A stretch of 64,000 bases of DNA from Phoronis australis (taxonomy: Eukaryota; Phoronida; Phoronidae): the NCBI GenBank assembly GCA_002633005.1, contig NMRA01000062.1:419981-483980 (forward strand), in the 5' to 3' direction. Below the pieces are notes generated by a model, which had not been told where the DNA came from, made no database searches, and saw only the letters and a program-made list of their open reading frames with translations. Of the stretch, positions 12,203-23,728 are shown piece by piece (the stretch's first letter is position 1; the number at the start of each line of letters is the position of its first letter). The position numbers and the translations under genes were made by a program.

Positions 12203-15200
12203 ACAATTAAGAGTGACTCCATATAAAAACCAACAGGTAGAGTCTATACCCAAAATCACAAATTTTTTGAAACTTAGCACATGAGGTCGGTTTGTTGAGA
12301 TGTACAAAAACATCACTTTTTACGAATTTTCATTCATTATTTTTCTTTTTATATACCTCCATTTTGCAACAAAATTGAGCATCGAAGTAGGCATGTTTGA
12401 ATGCATTTTACTAGCATGTGTGGTAAGGTCAAATCAAATGAATAATACAAATCGAAAGGGCAATGGCTGAATAATTTAATGGCGTAGCTTTCAAAATCCA
12501 TTTTTAAATTTGTACATTTGTGAGTCAAAACAGCTATTTTTCAAGTTTTCGCCGAAGCCATTTTCGGCCAAATTTGGCACTCTGCAGCAGCCATAACGCA
12601 CCTTTCCTGAAATTGACTTTATAATACTTTTTTTAGTCATTCCTAACCTGTTCATAATCTAAAATAAAAAATCTTGCCTCTAATGTGGTTTTTGCGTACG
12701 AAGCATTACACGGACTGCACTTCGTCCTTTTGCATGTTCTCAGTTGCCTCTGCTACCAATAGGGGGCTCTTGGAACATATTATTAGCTTGCGAAACACGA
12801 CATGAAAACCTTGTATTTTGGAGAAAAGGCAGACAGCATTATTAATTACCATTCTCTGAAAACGGCATTGATGATTATTGCTTATTACAAAAAATATGTA
12901 CGTAAATCAACTGGCATGCGTGCTTCTAAATGATAGATGGCGCTGCTTTTGTTTGCGTGGAGACTGAAGACGCATCTAGAATTAGAGCAGTAACACGAGG
13001 ACCTCCAAGTTAATTGCTATAATTCAAGACTTCGCGAGATATTGCCCTGAACTTTAAATGAAAACACGTGGTTTTGGATAAATTTTAGAGAGGTTCTAGT
13101 ATTACTGAACTCACCCCTGCCTTACTCTTGATTTCTATCTGCCTTGTTCGTGCCACAGGCAAAGGAAGGCACCCAAGGTGGATATGGCCCCCTAGTGTTC
13201 AGTGCAAAAATCCTTCAAGTTGTCAATAGTCATTGTAACTTTGGGTTCATATTGTAATGTCCCTGCTGGTTGCTACAAATTTTAGTCGCCACCAGTCGCC
13301 AGAAATCTGGTGTTTGCCCCCCCACACACCGGGCACCCTAACGCTGAATATTTTTGCCAGTGTGATCATCAGTGGTATAAAAAGGTACACATTCACATTC
13401 AATAGAAAATTATTCACGAGAGACAATTTTATTAATGACTCATTCATGAGAGACATGAAGAAAAAGAAGTAACGGTCTCGACTTCATATATCACACATCT
13501 TTGACTGGTTGTTATGCTACAAAACTAGAGTAAGGCTAAACGTTGAGCTCATTTACCACTTCATTCAGTAAATCTGACGACATAACAGCATCTTCAGCAG
13601 AAATAGCATCATCATAAACATTGCTGCAGACAACCTCGAAAACCAATCTGCGATTGACTTAACATCACAGGTAAACACTTTCCCAGTGGGTTCTCGTAAT
13701 GTTTTCTCCATTTTGGCACTTCCGAGGGTGAACGTTTTTACCTGACTTATCTCCTTCATCGAATATGTTCGTCAGAAAGTTCTCAGCCTTTACTGAAAAT
13801 CTTGTTGACCTTTTACCTTTTTTTCAATGCCTAACCTATTGCTTCAGCATTCGTCTCATCCAAACAGTACTCTGAGGCTGTCTCAAATGACGCTCCGGTT
13901 CTTGCATCTGAAAGCATTTCTGACCACGTGGTTTCCCTCTCTAAATTTTCAGTGTGGTTACCCACATCCAAATGCTGACCTAGTTCTGCGTCTGTAGCAA
14001 AAAATTTCGAGTAACCTTGCTGGGTACAAGGGAACTTTTGTTGAGGCTCTTCGCTAGATACAATGCCAACCTTAACTCTTGGTGTTGAAAATCAGCCATG
14101 TCTAGAGATGTTAGTGTATTTTAAAGAAATAGGTTTCCCATTTGTAAGAACTTACCGTCACCTACATGGAATGATTTCCACACTCGAATTCCTTGGGTGG
14201 AATAGTGGGAATTTGGGAATGTGCTTATACCAGGAACTGAGTATTTTGGAAAAGACTTTGTTGCATTGACTGAACATGCATACACATAACATACCTTCAC
14301 ACGGCCACTGGAAAGTAATGCTTCTTTCAAACCCAGAAAGTTTATGATATTGTTACCTTCGGCTACAAAGTACTTCTCATGTTGTTTGAGTGGAGCCATA
14401 TTGCGATCACAGAGATCCTTTCCATTCTGACTTTCACTAAAGTCACATCTCTGAACAGAAATGCCGGTAGAATTTGACAAGGCTGCTACGTTCAGGAGGA
14501 GAAGAGCTGAGTGGTAACATCCAGCATTACCTGACTCTTCCATGACACATTGTTCAGTCAGAAATTCACCGACTCGGGGTAGTACGAGTCCGTACTCTGG
14601 CACAGGCCTTGCATTGTGAGGTACTTTCCTGTATCTCAAATGTTCAGTGGTGTCTTTGACATAACTCACTAAAGCACAAAGCTTTTGTGATCGGATTTTT
14701 TGCAGAATAAACTCTAATGGAACATGAAGGCCCATCGACATCGTCCGCCATTTTGCCTTTTTAAAATGCACTTGCTTCTCTCAAAACCAGTCATTACAAA
14801 TATCAATTCTTACTCGTTTAATCTTAAAGACATTTATTTCCATTTAAAAGTTCTACAGAGTGCTTGAATTAACCTGATAACGTAAAAGAAAAGAAAGAAT
14901 ACAGGGTTACACGTACATTTTTAGATATCCTCAAGCTTAACCTCAACTGACTCCCTCAGTGGGCGAAGGTCATCGGGTTCAGTTTTGATACTAGCCGCGT
15001 AATAAACCCGGAAAACATCTTGTTTTCATTTGAAAGAGTTTAGACTTGGTTTCTATAACTATTTAAAGCAGACTTCTTGCCTAAAAGTTTGTTCAAATGG
15101 TCTGTAAACTCTGCTCGTCATTTTCAAACTATGAAAATAGACAGTTTTGCAAGACAATTTTCACTAAAGTGCAAAGTTGAGGCAAGATTTTTTATTGCTC

Positions 15201-15677
15201 AGTCATCAAGACTAACTCTTTAACTGTATGTTCAAAACGTCACATAAGGCTACAAGGTGTTTTATGGCAGTAATAAGGTCACAAAAATGGCCACTAAAAT
15301 TAGCCCCAAAAAGTGGTCAGTGGATTATCTCCCCTGTCTAGCACAAAGTGTCAGATTTTAATAAATGGCACAGAATTATGCACAGTATACGTTGGTTATT
15401 TCAGCCACCAAAATATAGCTTTTGATCTATTTTGTATGTTACTCATTTTTGTTGCTGAAAACATGCGATTTTGAGACGGCTAATATGCCCAATTGTGCCA
15501 ATTTGTGTTATCATGCTCCAGCGGCGAAATTAGGGGTCATTGAGTGCACAAAATTTGGCATTTGGGTTTTTGTTAGGATACCTGCTCATGTACAAAAATG
15601 AAGTTGTTTCAAATTTTGACGTATAGACTGATTTTTGAAAATCTTCTGGTTTTTATATGGACTGCCTCTTAGTTGTG
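12203..15677. mobile_element. DNA transposon, inverted repeats around RNase H/C2H2 gene
   Basis: The two ends are imperfect inverted repeats of roughly 80-100 bp. The left end reads 'ACAATTAAGAGTGACTCCAT' followed by 'ATAAAAACCA', then 'AGTCTATAC' and 'TTTTGAAAC'. The right end, reverse complemented, reads 'ACAACTAAGAGGCAGTCCAT' followed by 'ATAAAAACCA', then 'AGTCTATAC' and 'TTTGAAAC'. Between them lies a minus-strand broken transposase-like gene (13565-14771). The ~3.47-kb span is therefore one DNA transposon copy. I could not define a target-site duplication, and the superfamily is uncertain. Confidence 0.7.
13565..14771 (-). pseudogene. Broken RNase H-like + C2H2 transposase-type gene
   Basis: The longest piece (14121-14771, 216 codons) carries 'NAGCYHSALLL', 'CDFSESQNGKDLCDR', 'YFVAEGNNI' and 'GIRVWKSFHVGDGK', in the order I know from a family of uncharacterised proteins repeated in cnidarian, echinoderm and other invertebrate genomes. 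These have an RNase H-like core followed by a C2H2 finger. After a frame change, 13831-14079 gives 'FPCTQQGYSKFF..HLDVGNH' then 'LERETTWSEML', the finger and its usual tail, with the second Cys replaced by Tyr. Two further frame changes give 'FDEGDKSGKNVHP' (13665-13822) and 'IADWFSRLSA' (about 13610-13650), the family's C-terminal end. The S-D of the usual 'SDNAGCYH' is S-G here. Stops, frameshifts and lost key residues show it is inactive. Family recognition is from memory of motifs. Confidence 0.75.
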
Positions 15678-15724
15678 CGAAGTCGAATCCGCTTGTGCTG
15701 CTCCAAAAATGTTTACTCTGCTCA

Positions 15725-15820
15725 CTACATGGGGCACGCACCGCTGGGGGGGGGGTCTATGAGCGGTGCACCACAGGGGGGCTATAGCCTCCCGCTTTTT
15801 CAGTGCTGCGCCACCCGTAC
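15725..15820. repeat. Short hairpin repeat R3, copy b
   Basis: Contains 'GCACGCACCGCTGGGGGGGG', 'GCGGTGCACCACAGGGGGGC' with the adjoining 'TATAGCC', and 'AGTGCTGCGCCACCC', matching the R3 hairpin at 9427-9490. It appears to hold one whole unit plus part of another, and lies just outside the transposon end at 15677. Confidence 0.7.
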
Positions 15821-17480
15821 ACTATTCCATTTCTGGTAAACATCTTGCAATATCTTTGAGAAGTAGACATTTTTGAAATCAACAGACGCCGAAACGTCAC
15901 ATTTAAGGCTATCATGAGGGGTTGTTCTTTGAAACTGATTTCCGCCCCACACTCAAGACATCTTAAATCCGCCTGTGAAGCTATGACTGTTAAAAATAAG
16001 CAGTCACATACGCAACATAAAAAGCTGAAACCCCAAACACGTCAAAATGTCAAAAATGAGACAAAAGTGAACAAATCGTTAACATTTAAGCATCGTCTTG
16101 GTCCACGCTCATCAAAGCTCATGATTTCTGGCACGTCGGCTCTGTAGAAACTCATGTCAGTAAAATTTAAATGTTATAATGGAAATCATTAACGGAATTA
16201 AACGTTCCCAGGCAAACCTCCGGGGTGACTGAAAAAAAATAACAGGGATATTAAGAATGTCCGGCTTTCATTAAATAAGTTCCTATTTTACCGAACCTAC
16301 TACTTGAAACTGAGTACATTCAAGATTCATGTCAGTTGAGCCGGTTAATTTTGATTGAAACAACTTCAGCTCAATTAGATTGAAACAAAAAATAAAAATG
16401 ACATACATTCGTAGTGAACTTTTCGGCGTTTGAAGTCATTAAATCGTGCACATTTTTTATTTCTTTTTAAACTTGATTGAAAACTTAGAGTAAATTTCTG
16501 AGTTTACAAGAGTCACTACCATCGCAAACATTTTGTGATTGTTATTGAAACTGTCGGTAAACGAATGTATTACCACACTGTAATATGTGTAAATGGAATG
16601 CATTACCACGCTGTAATATGTGTAAATGAAAAGGATTTCGCTTTCGAAAAAGACATTATACGTAAACAGAATGGAAATAAAGATTCACCATTTTATTTCC
16701 AGGTCTTTCATACATTCTTTATTGAGACGTCTTAACAATTTTTACTACACCAATACAACATGTCTGTGTATTCCAAATTCGTGCTTGATGTTTCCTAGAT
16801 TCGAGCTGCAAACTTGAGATTTGAGTCGAGACTCAACCGCTTTAATGTCATCAAGTGCAAAATGGTATTACACGGTTATCCACATAAACCATAATATACT
16901 TCATTACATACACAAAACGTGCAGAGAGTGGCGTAGATGAAGTAATATCCCGCGAGACCTTATACCGCGTATAGACCAAGACCGAAGGTCGAGGTCGGTA
17001 CCCGGAATGTATGTACTTGTTTTCTCTAGTAAAAGAAACAGTTTTAAATGAAACTATTTATTACTTGAAAATAGATAACGAAGATAAAAACAAGAGTAAT
17101 TGTAAAAAACATAGAACATGTAACATTTCTTGGAAATAGTTAAATAACAATATTAAGTGGCTGATCTAGGATATCATAATGGGGAGGGGCAACATTTTAT
17201 ATCGTAGACAATCGCGCATAGAGCGCGATTGATCGTAGAGGCTCGTACCGACGAATGGGGGAGGTCGCGAGGGGTTTTTTTCCTTCCGCCCAGGGGAAAA
17301 TTTTGTTTTTGCCTCTGAAAACAAGCATTTTCCTTGATTTCTGGAGTATAACGAACCGTTTCCTTGGCCAGGTTGATATTTGCGACTAGCGTGGCTAAAT
17401 CGCATTCTCACAACCCTCTTGATCACAGAGCGCGCCACCACACAATTTTTCCGTCAGCTCGTGAGGCAAACTAGATATCA
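15821..17480. other. Intergenic, no gene recognised
   Basis: Only short open frames without recognisable motifs. A local direct repeat near 16562-16626 ('TACCAC.CTGTAATATGTGT' twice, 49 bp apart) is the only structure noted. Confidence 0.45.
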
Positions 17481-17487
17481 AATCACG

Positions 17488-17607
17488 CTCCCTCCCTTCC
17501 CCCTCCCAACCCTCCCTCCCTCCCTCCCTCCTCCCATCCCTCCCTCCCCCTTCCCCCCTCCCAACCCTCCCTCCCCTCCCAATACTCCCTCCCCTCCCCT
17601 CTCCCTC
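17488..17607 (+). repeat. Pyrimidine tract (CCCTCCCT-rich)
   Basis: About 120 bp that is almost entirely C and T on the plus strand, made of CCCT, CCTT and CCAA-CCCT units. The complementary strand is a long G-rich purine tract able to form quadruplex or triplex DNA. The proline-rich open frame across it is a by-product of the composition. Confidence 0.9.
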
Positions 17608-17639
17608 TGATATAGCTTCTAAACATCATTTGTTCTGCC

Positions 17640-18370
17640 ACATTCTCTTCTTCATAAAGTATTTGTACCTGATCACTCAGAACCTATTGGAAAAAGTTGC
17701 TGTGAAAATTTTCGATGTCATTGCAAATTGAGGTACCGCATATTTCGGCTCCACATGTTATGATGGACAATATCACGACATGAGACGTGAACTTTCGGCA
17801 CTGACAAATGCTTTGCCAATATCGACATAGTTCACCTTTCTACACCTTTGTTACACATTTCTGAATTAAACTCTACAAAATAATAACGCTACCAATAGTG
17901 GAATTTATATGCAGTACTACAACCTGCTTCTTCTTAAGTGATACAGTGAATTCTACTTGTCCATTTAACAAGTCTCGTATTCAAAATAGTCCTAGCATAT
18001 TGATGCTGCCCAACAGTCATATTCCTCTGTAATTACTAGGGTTGTTTTATAAACTTTCTTGAATGAGGGCACAGTAACACTTCTAAAACCATCCCTCAGG
18101 AAAAGTCCCTGTAACGAGTTCATGCAATATATCAATTAGCCTGCCAATTGTAAATTTATAGAATTCATTGGGGACGTCATCTTCACCAGCGGATAAGCCT
18201 TTTGAACAGCTTGGATTATTTCTTCCGTGCTAATTAAATTATTTAAGCTTTGTGGATTGTTCTTCAGCACGCCATCTATGCATTCATCACATTCTACATC
18301 GTGATCATTTAGAAATTTTGTAACGTCATCAAAGAAAAAATTGATTTCCTTTAGACCAATCCATGAGAAG
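17640..18370 (-). pseudogene. Non-LTR retrotransposon RT remnant, minus strand
   Basis: Reverse-complement translation shows, in two alternating frames, 'STEEIIQAVQKAYP', then 'AGEDDVPNEFYKFTIGRLID', 'GTFPEGWF', 'NPSNYRGI' and 'LLGSI', followed by 'NTRLVKWTSRIHCIT' and 'AGCSTAYK'. This is the order seen at the start of non-LTR RT domains: EEI..AI, GxDGIPNEFYK, LFPE.W, NYRGI, then QAGFR. The frame changes at least twice and several stops intervene. The sequence resembles the plus-strand fragments at 27.9-29.6 kb and may be the same family. Confidence 0.8.
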
Positions 18371-19236
18371 ATTTTTGACAGGCCACCTTACTACAGGCTG
18401 GGAGAGGTGCCTCATCCCTGCCAAGCAGCAAGCCAAACTTATTCATAAAGACATACCCGAGTTATCTGAGCGTGTAAATCTTTGTTAGAAAGTAATACAA
18501 TTAGTTCCACCAAACTAGGTTTATTGTATTGGAAACACCAGGAGCATGGTAATGCGCTGCGTGCAAGTGATCTGGGTGACTGGGGTGTACTTGGTAAAGT
18601 TAACGCAACTTAAAAGCCATGCTGTGCCATACTTTAAAGTACAAAAACCATTTTAGACTTGAAATATGCTGCACACTATTTAGATTCGATGATAGTAGCG
18701 GATTCTTGACTAAACCCCAAACCATTCGAGTTACTCCCTATTCGCATATTTCGGTTGTGATCTTTGTATCATGTTCCTTCTTTTTTCGATACAATTCCTT
18801 ACAACCATTTTTCAGTTTCATATACTCATTTACGTCGGAGTTGCTAATGACCGCTACCTGTCTAAACTCATTGGTTTACGGGGCGGGGGGCATACAAACC
18901 CAGTGCCACGCACCATCTCCCATGTTCCACCGGTTGCCGGTCAAAAATCAGCCAGTTGCCTTCGGGAATAGTTGAAAATATTCTGTTTTAAAAAACAAAA
19001 AAATGTTGGTTAATGATTTACATGTTCAAGCCTTGCGAAAATCAAATGATTCGTAAATGATTATTAGACAATTACAAACTAATCTTGTCAGAATTGATGA
19101 TATTTCAGTGAACATTACGTAATTTGAAGTTAGGAAAATCTCTGTCAGCCGATTCCTAAACAGCCAAGCACACACGAGAACTTTTGCCTATCTGCAATAA
19201 GTCTCAGTGATGTTTCTGGATTTCTAACAGTTCTAT
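18371..19236. other. Intergenic, no gene recognised
   Basis: Overlapping plus-strand open frames of 118 and 66 codons at 18619-18975 show no family features. No repeat from the other families was recognised. Confidence 0.4.
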
Positions 19237-19238
19237 TA

Positions 19239-19330
19239 CAGGGTGTCCCAAAAATGCATTCACAGTTCATATGACAATAAATGATTGTTTATTGACTTAG
19301 GAACAAGACTGTTGGTGTAAATTAACAAAC
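19239..19330 (+). mobile_element. Mariner/Tc1-like terminal fragment
   Basis: Begins 'CAGGGTGTCCCAAAAATG', preceded by TA, followed by 'GACAATAAATGATTGTTTAT' and 'GACTTAGGAACAAGA'. The same sequence, inverted, forms the right end of the element at 47638-48206. The 'CAGGGTGTCCCAAAA' start and TA flank are typical of mariner/Tc1 elements. Only one end is seen here. Confidence 0.65.
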
Positions 19331-19344
19331 AGATGATCAAAAAT

Positions 19345-19795
19345 TGGAAGTAAAGGTCCTCAGACTCAAGCAAAAGTACTTCTTACCCATTTAGGTTTCG
19401 TCCACCATGGGCGGAAGACTTCGTCAGAGTGACACGGATCTCTTACGCACATGCGCAGAGAGCGCCCGATCGTAGATATGTGCAACTCAATGCCAACGTC
19501 CCTGTTTATAGAGGGGTTACCATGCTTGATCTGGATAGCTTTTCTGGTTTTCTGAGAATATCTCTATTATCACACTCAATAATATTCACAAAAGAGATAT
19601 TCCCAGAAAACCAGAAAAGCTATCCAGATCAAGCATGGTAACCCCACTATAAACAGGGACGTTGGCATTGAGTTGCACAATCGGGTGCTCTCTGCGCATG
19701 TGCCATCTACGTAGGACGAAGTATTCCGTCCATGGAGGACGAAAGCTAAACGAGTAAGAAATATTTTGCTTGCGTCTCAGAATCTTTACTACCAT
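19345..19795. repeat. ~450-bp near-perfect inverted repeat (hairpin)
   Basis: The left arm, about 19345-19564, is repeated in reverse complement at about 19592-19795, around a loop of roughly 27 bp. The inner ~100 bp of each arm match nearly perfectly ('GCAACTCAATGCCAACGTCC', 'CATGCTTGATCTGGATAGCT'), and the outer part matches with small indels. A transcript from either strand would fold into long double-stranded RNA. Both arms translate on opposite strands to 'VQLNANVPVY' and 'GVTMLDLDSFSGFL', but I recognise no protein and treat this as a consequence of the symmetry. Confidence 0.9.
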
Positions 19796-20040
19796 GTGTC
19801 ACTAAGCTGATGAACTATTTTGGACATTAAAAAAGGAGTTTTAACTTAAAAAGTCTTAAAATTTAATCACACTCTTTATTCAGTAAATTGTGAAGATTAA
19901 TTGTCTTTGCATTTCCCGATTGTTTTCTGGTTCCCAGTAGTATTGCACAATGAATTCTCGTTATTCAAAACTAAGTAATTTGTTTGCCATTCCCGTGGAT
20001 ACAGAGCATGTGGTGGTTCATGCTCTTACTTGCAAACAAG

Positions 20041-20092
20041 GCGTAACCATGCAGTAGGCGTAACCGTGCAGTAGGCGTAACCATGCAGTAGG
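20041..20092 (+). repeat. 17-bp tandem repeat, three copies
   Basis: 'GCGTAACCATGCAGTAG' occurs three times in a row with one base change, followed by a partial copy. The flanks (19800-20430) show no gene. Confidence 0.85.
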
Positions 20093-20433
20093 CGTGAGTG
20101 CAGTGCAGAATTTGAGCTCCCGGCGTTGTAGTGAAGTGTGAGCGCATTTTTAGAACCCCTTGTGTGATAACGTTTAAACGCATCGTGCGATTTTGATAAT
20201 AACTTTTGTATTTCATACCTTTCTTGAAATGTAGGCTATTACCTTTAAATCGAAAGAATAATTTTTGGTTCACACGCTTCAAATATCCATTCGAGAGATT
20301 TCATAAATTTGTTCACACATCCGAGATCTATCTACAAACATATCTTTCAATGTTCACAGCCTCACAAACTGGCTTATATATAGATCCCTTTGAGTGACAC
20401 CCAGTTTCAACACTACAAAAAGCCTCTCCAGAT

Positions 20434-20479
20434 TTATTATTATTATTATTGTTGTTATTATTATTATTATTATTATTAT
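20434..20479 (+). repeat. (TTA)n microsatellite
   Basis: TTA/ATT triplets with one GTTGTT interruption, directly against the left edge of the LTR-like unit. Confidence 0.9.
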
Positions 20480-20771
20480 TGTGACGGGACGTTCGTAACT
20501 TTACGCTTATTGTTATTCTTATTTAGTTGCAAATGTTCAGTTATTCTTATGCTAATGTCTTTGTTGCGTCTCAGTGCGCCTTTGTTACGTGGGCATGTGG
20601 GCGCGACTGTATGTGTCGGGCACTTCGCTAGCGACAGGCTTAGGAGAAGGGTGTTTCCTTCTTTTGCTTTCATGGAAAGTTGATCGTTATCATGTGCAAA
20701 TTGAACTGAAACGAATGCCTGATGAGAGAAAATACATATTCTGAGGTTCAGTGGAGACTTACTCTGTTACA
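20480..20771 (+). mobile_element. Candidate LTR of a Ty3/gypsy-type element
   Basis: A ~292-bp unit beginning 'TGTGACGGGAC' and ending 'CTCTGTTACA', so it has the TG...CA ends of an LTR. Two bases later comes 'TGGCGCCCAACGT' (20774-20786), which has the form of a tRNA primer-binding site. Together they define a 5' LTR boundary. No second LTR, gag or pol sequence was found in the window, so this is either a 5' fragment or the element has decayed. Internal sequence probably continues to about 21020, where one base is undetermined. Confidence 0.6.
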
Positions 20772-20773
20772 TT

Positions 20774-20786
20774 TGGCGCCCAACGT
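20774..20786 (+). other. Candidate retrotransposon primer-binding site
   Basis: 'TGGCGCCCAACGT' follows the LTR end by two bases; this is the usual position and form of the minus-strand primer-binding site in LTR retrotransposons. The exact tRNA is not assigned. Confidence 0.6.
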
Positions 20787-21026
20787 AAATCGAACAAACC
20801 AGAACTTTTCTCTGACGACGTCTGTAAAATTATGACCGTGCTACGGCCTTGCATGGAAAGTTGAACTGCTTGCTGACTTTACAAGATTTATGTCGCGACT
20901 CGGGTAAGAATTTTCTGGAAAGGACAATGTCTTAATTTGCTACTGTGGTCACAAGTTCGTGGTGGTGTCTGGAACGGATCCTCGTGCTCGCCAAGAACGG
21001 AACTTTCTGGACTATGTGTTTGACGN

Positions 21027-23728
21027 ACAATTTATTGATTATTATTACAGTAAAATGTGCATGAAAACAGTTACCACTACATGAGCTCAAAAATCAAGCG
21101 TGGAAACATTTCATCGAGATTAATAAAATTAAGGATTTCGGCAAAGTTATTCCAGTTTAATAACGGCGTATATCCCAAGAACTGTGTTAAGGCTGAATTA
21201 TTGCTGACCAACAATATTATTCGACTTTAGATACCAATCGTTACCAAGACGGCCAGAGGGCAAGGTTTTTTCACGCTTGGACATCAATGTTGAAAAAGGT
21301 GACTGATCCAAAAAGCTCATTTAAGATTTTTTTGACAACCTTAATTTACATTTCTGACAACTAATTGTGGAGTAACCTCGTTCTGGCTCATCGAGCAGCG
21401 GTTATCAAGGCAGCAAGGGAATTTAAACTTGGAGAAAAATATTGAACAATAAGGGTGACCCAATAAGCTTGAACAAGCTTACTCAAAGTAAGGTAAGTAT
21501 ATCTGTGACAAAAAATCACTGATATGAAAACAACTGCAAGCAAAAGACTTAAGTTTATGATGGACATCAATAGTACTGAAAAGCTGAAAATTTCCACAGG
21601 ATGAGTCTAATTTTTTGTAGCCAGACTGCTTACTGCAAAGGACACACTTGCACAAGGATAAAAAAGCCTTTGTTTATCGCTGATTTAATCAATTTATGAC
21701 AGAGAGTGGTAGCGTTTGACTTTGATCCGTTTTATGTTTTATATAGCTCACACTTTTCAGTAATCATCTTAATAGTGTTTTGAACGGTAATCAAAACTTA
21801 ACAATCTTTGGAACATTAAAACGACTTTCATTTTTTTCGAAAAAGTGCCCTAAAAACGTAAACGCAAAGTCATAACCTCGGCTGATATGAGAAGATCAAT
21901 AATTTTTTGCATGAAAACGTGTTTTTAATTTTAGTTAATAAATACATAGTTCGCCAACACATTGTTCGATTTATAAACGAAAAATGCTCCACAAAGTTGA
22001 CGCTGAGTGGACTTTTACGAGAACATTTTCCGAATAAACGCCCCCACTATCTGAACACTTTACACCAGAAGCTGTAACACCAAACAAAAGCCCATGAGCG
22101 TTTATTCGGCATAATTTTCCGAATAGACGCACATGCGCGTTTGATCGGGTGGGTTTATCTACGGAAAATCCAGGTATATGTCAACTGTGTTCCACAATGC
22201 ACTGTTGACGTATTCACATTACAACTCTTAATCTGACCAAGCTTAACTCGAGGCATTAAAAGCCTCTCCCTTAATTGTGCACTGAAAATTCAGCTGAGAT
22301 TGCAATTGAAATAAAGAACAAAGATAGCATGCATAGGTTATATTGACCAAAACAAGTTTTCACCGACTAATTAATCGAAACCTGGAGATTTCGACGACTT
22401 GTGACGTTTTCAGCTTTTTTTTGGCTTCGGCAGATCAACTTAATTTGATCTTAAGAACTCAAGTTCTCTAAATCCGCTGTGTGTTTCTTTAAAATCGACT
22501 AAGGGGCTGTTGTGCTATGGCTGTACCTTTGTTAAAAATGAAATTTGACTTAAGGAAGGTGGCCACGCTACGTAATTATCAAGGGTACTTTTACAATCCC
22601 ATATCTTTCATCTTTCAGAAAATATATACTTTTGCTAGTTGACGCAGCCTAGTTTTTCTGATAATTAACTTTGAATTGACGTTCCTCAATACGGTTCTAC
22701 AAAGATCTTGGCGATGGACGGGTTGTAAAGAAATAAGCAAAACAGAGCAACATCTACGACGAGCACACGAACGGAGATAAACGTGTTTGATATTAAAGCG
22801 GTCAGGCGACTGTAGTGTTCGGCTAAATTACTCGATTTCTTACCTACAAACTTCTACCCATGGCTTTCTGCAATCAGTTAAAAGATCTGTTATTGAAGAA
22901 AACATGTCCTGCATGTGGCTATTTGGCAGTTAACAATCGGATGCTGGCACGTTGATTAATACAGGCTAATCGTTGGGCGAGGATTGCCGGCAGTTCATTG
23001 GCCAAACTAACAAAAACTGGCTATAACATTAATATCGAACCGCGTCTGTATTTATAAAATTGCGGTTTACAGTCAAATATCCTGGCTACAAACCAATAAA
23101 ATAATTCCGGCAGTAGGTTTCAAATATATACGCCAAAGGATCAAGAAGAAAAATGCACTCTCTCGCAGGGAACACAGGAACAGGGTCAGATTTCACTGCC
23201 GAAAAACTACCTGCATGAACCATGGCGGATCGAGCTTACAACTGAGGGGTTGACTGGCAGCCGTTTCCACTTCGTTTGTTCTGCATGATCCCATGATATG
23301 CAAATTCCTCTAAACAGCAATTTAGGGGTACCAAAGCAAGACGAATTTTCTGCAGTAAATATGAAATCTGAAGATTCGCGAGTTAACATTTTCTAAGCCA
23401 GTAAAATGAACGTACGTGTCACTTTTTACGCAGTTTAAGTATGAATGAAAAAGTCACGAGCTAGGAAAGAGAATAGAAAACGGGATGTGATGATTTAGGA
23501 TTCTCTCCGAGAATATTGTCGCGTGGTTTTGAAAATGGGTAACAACGTCAGGAGTTGAAAAGTAGATATAGGGAAATGTCAGAGGGTATTTGGTGAATGA
23601 CTAACTAATTTAGCATAGGATAACAGGTGCATCAACTGCGACTTCGCGCCTTCGTCCTGCTCAAAACTGGGCATCACGGAGACTTGTAGGTGGATTGTGC
23701 TGCGGGTCCGTCATCAGATCATTTTCAT
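21027..23728. other. Intergenic, no gene recognised
   Basis: Only short unsupported frames. Near 22020-22140 the word 'TTTCCGAATAAACGC' and variants occur three times in both orientations, suggesting a decayed inverted-repeat element. A 31-codon ATG frame near 22860 ('TCPACGYLAVNN') has a CxxC pair but is too short to call. Confidence 0.4.

Noticed and set aside
17380-17610. Proline-rich plus-strand frame
   Set aside because: Composition of the CCCT tract alone explains it.
20390-20683. Frame with Tyr run, and the Ile-run frame at 54413-54634
   Set aside because: Both are produced by TTA microsatellites.
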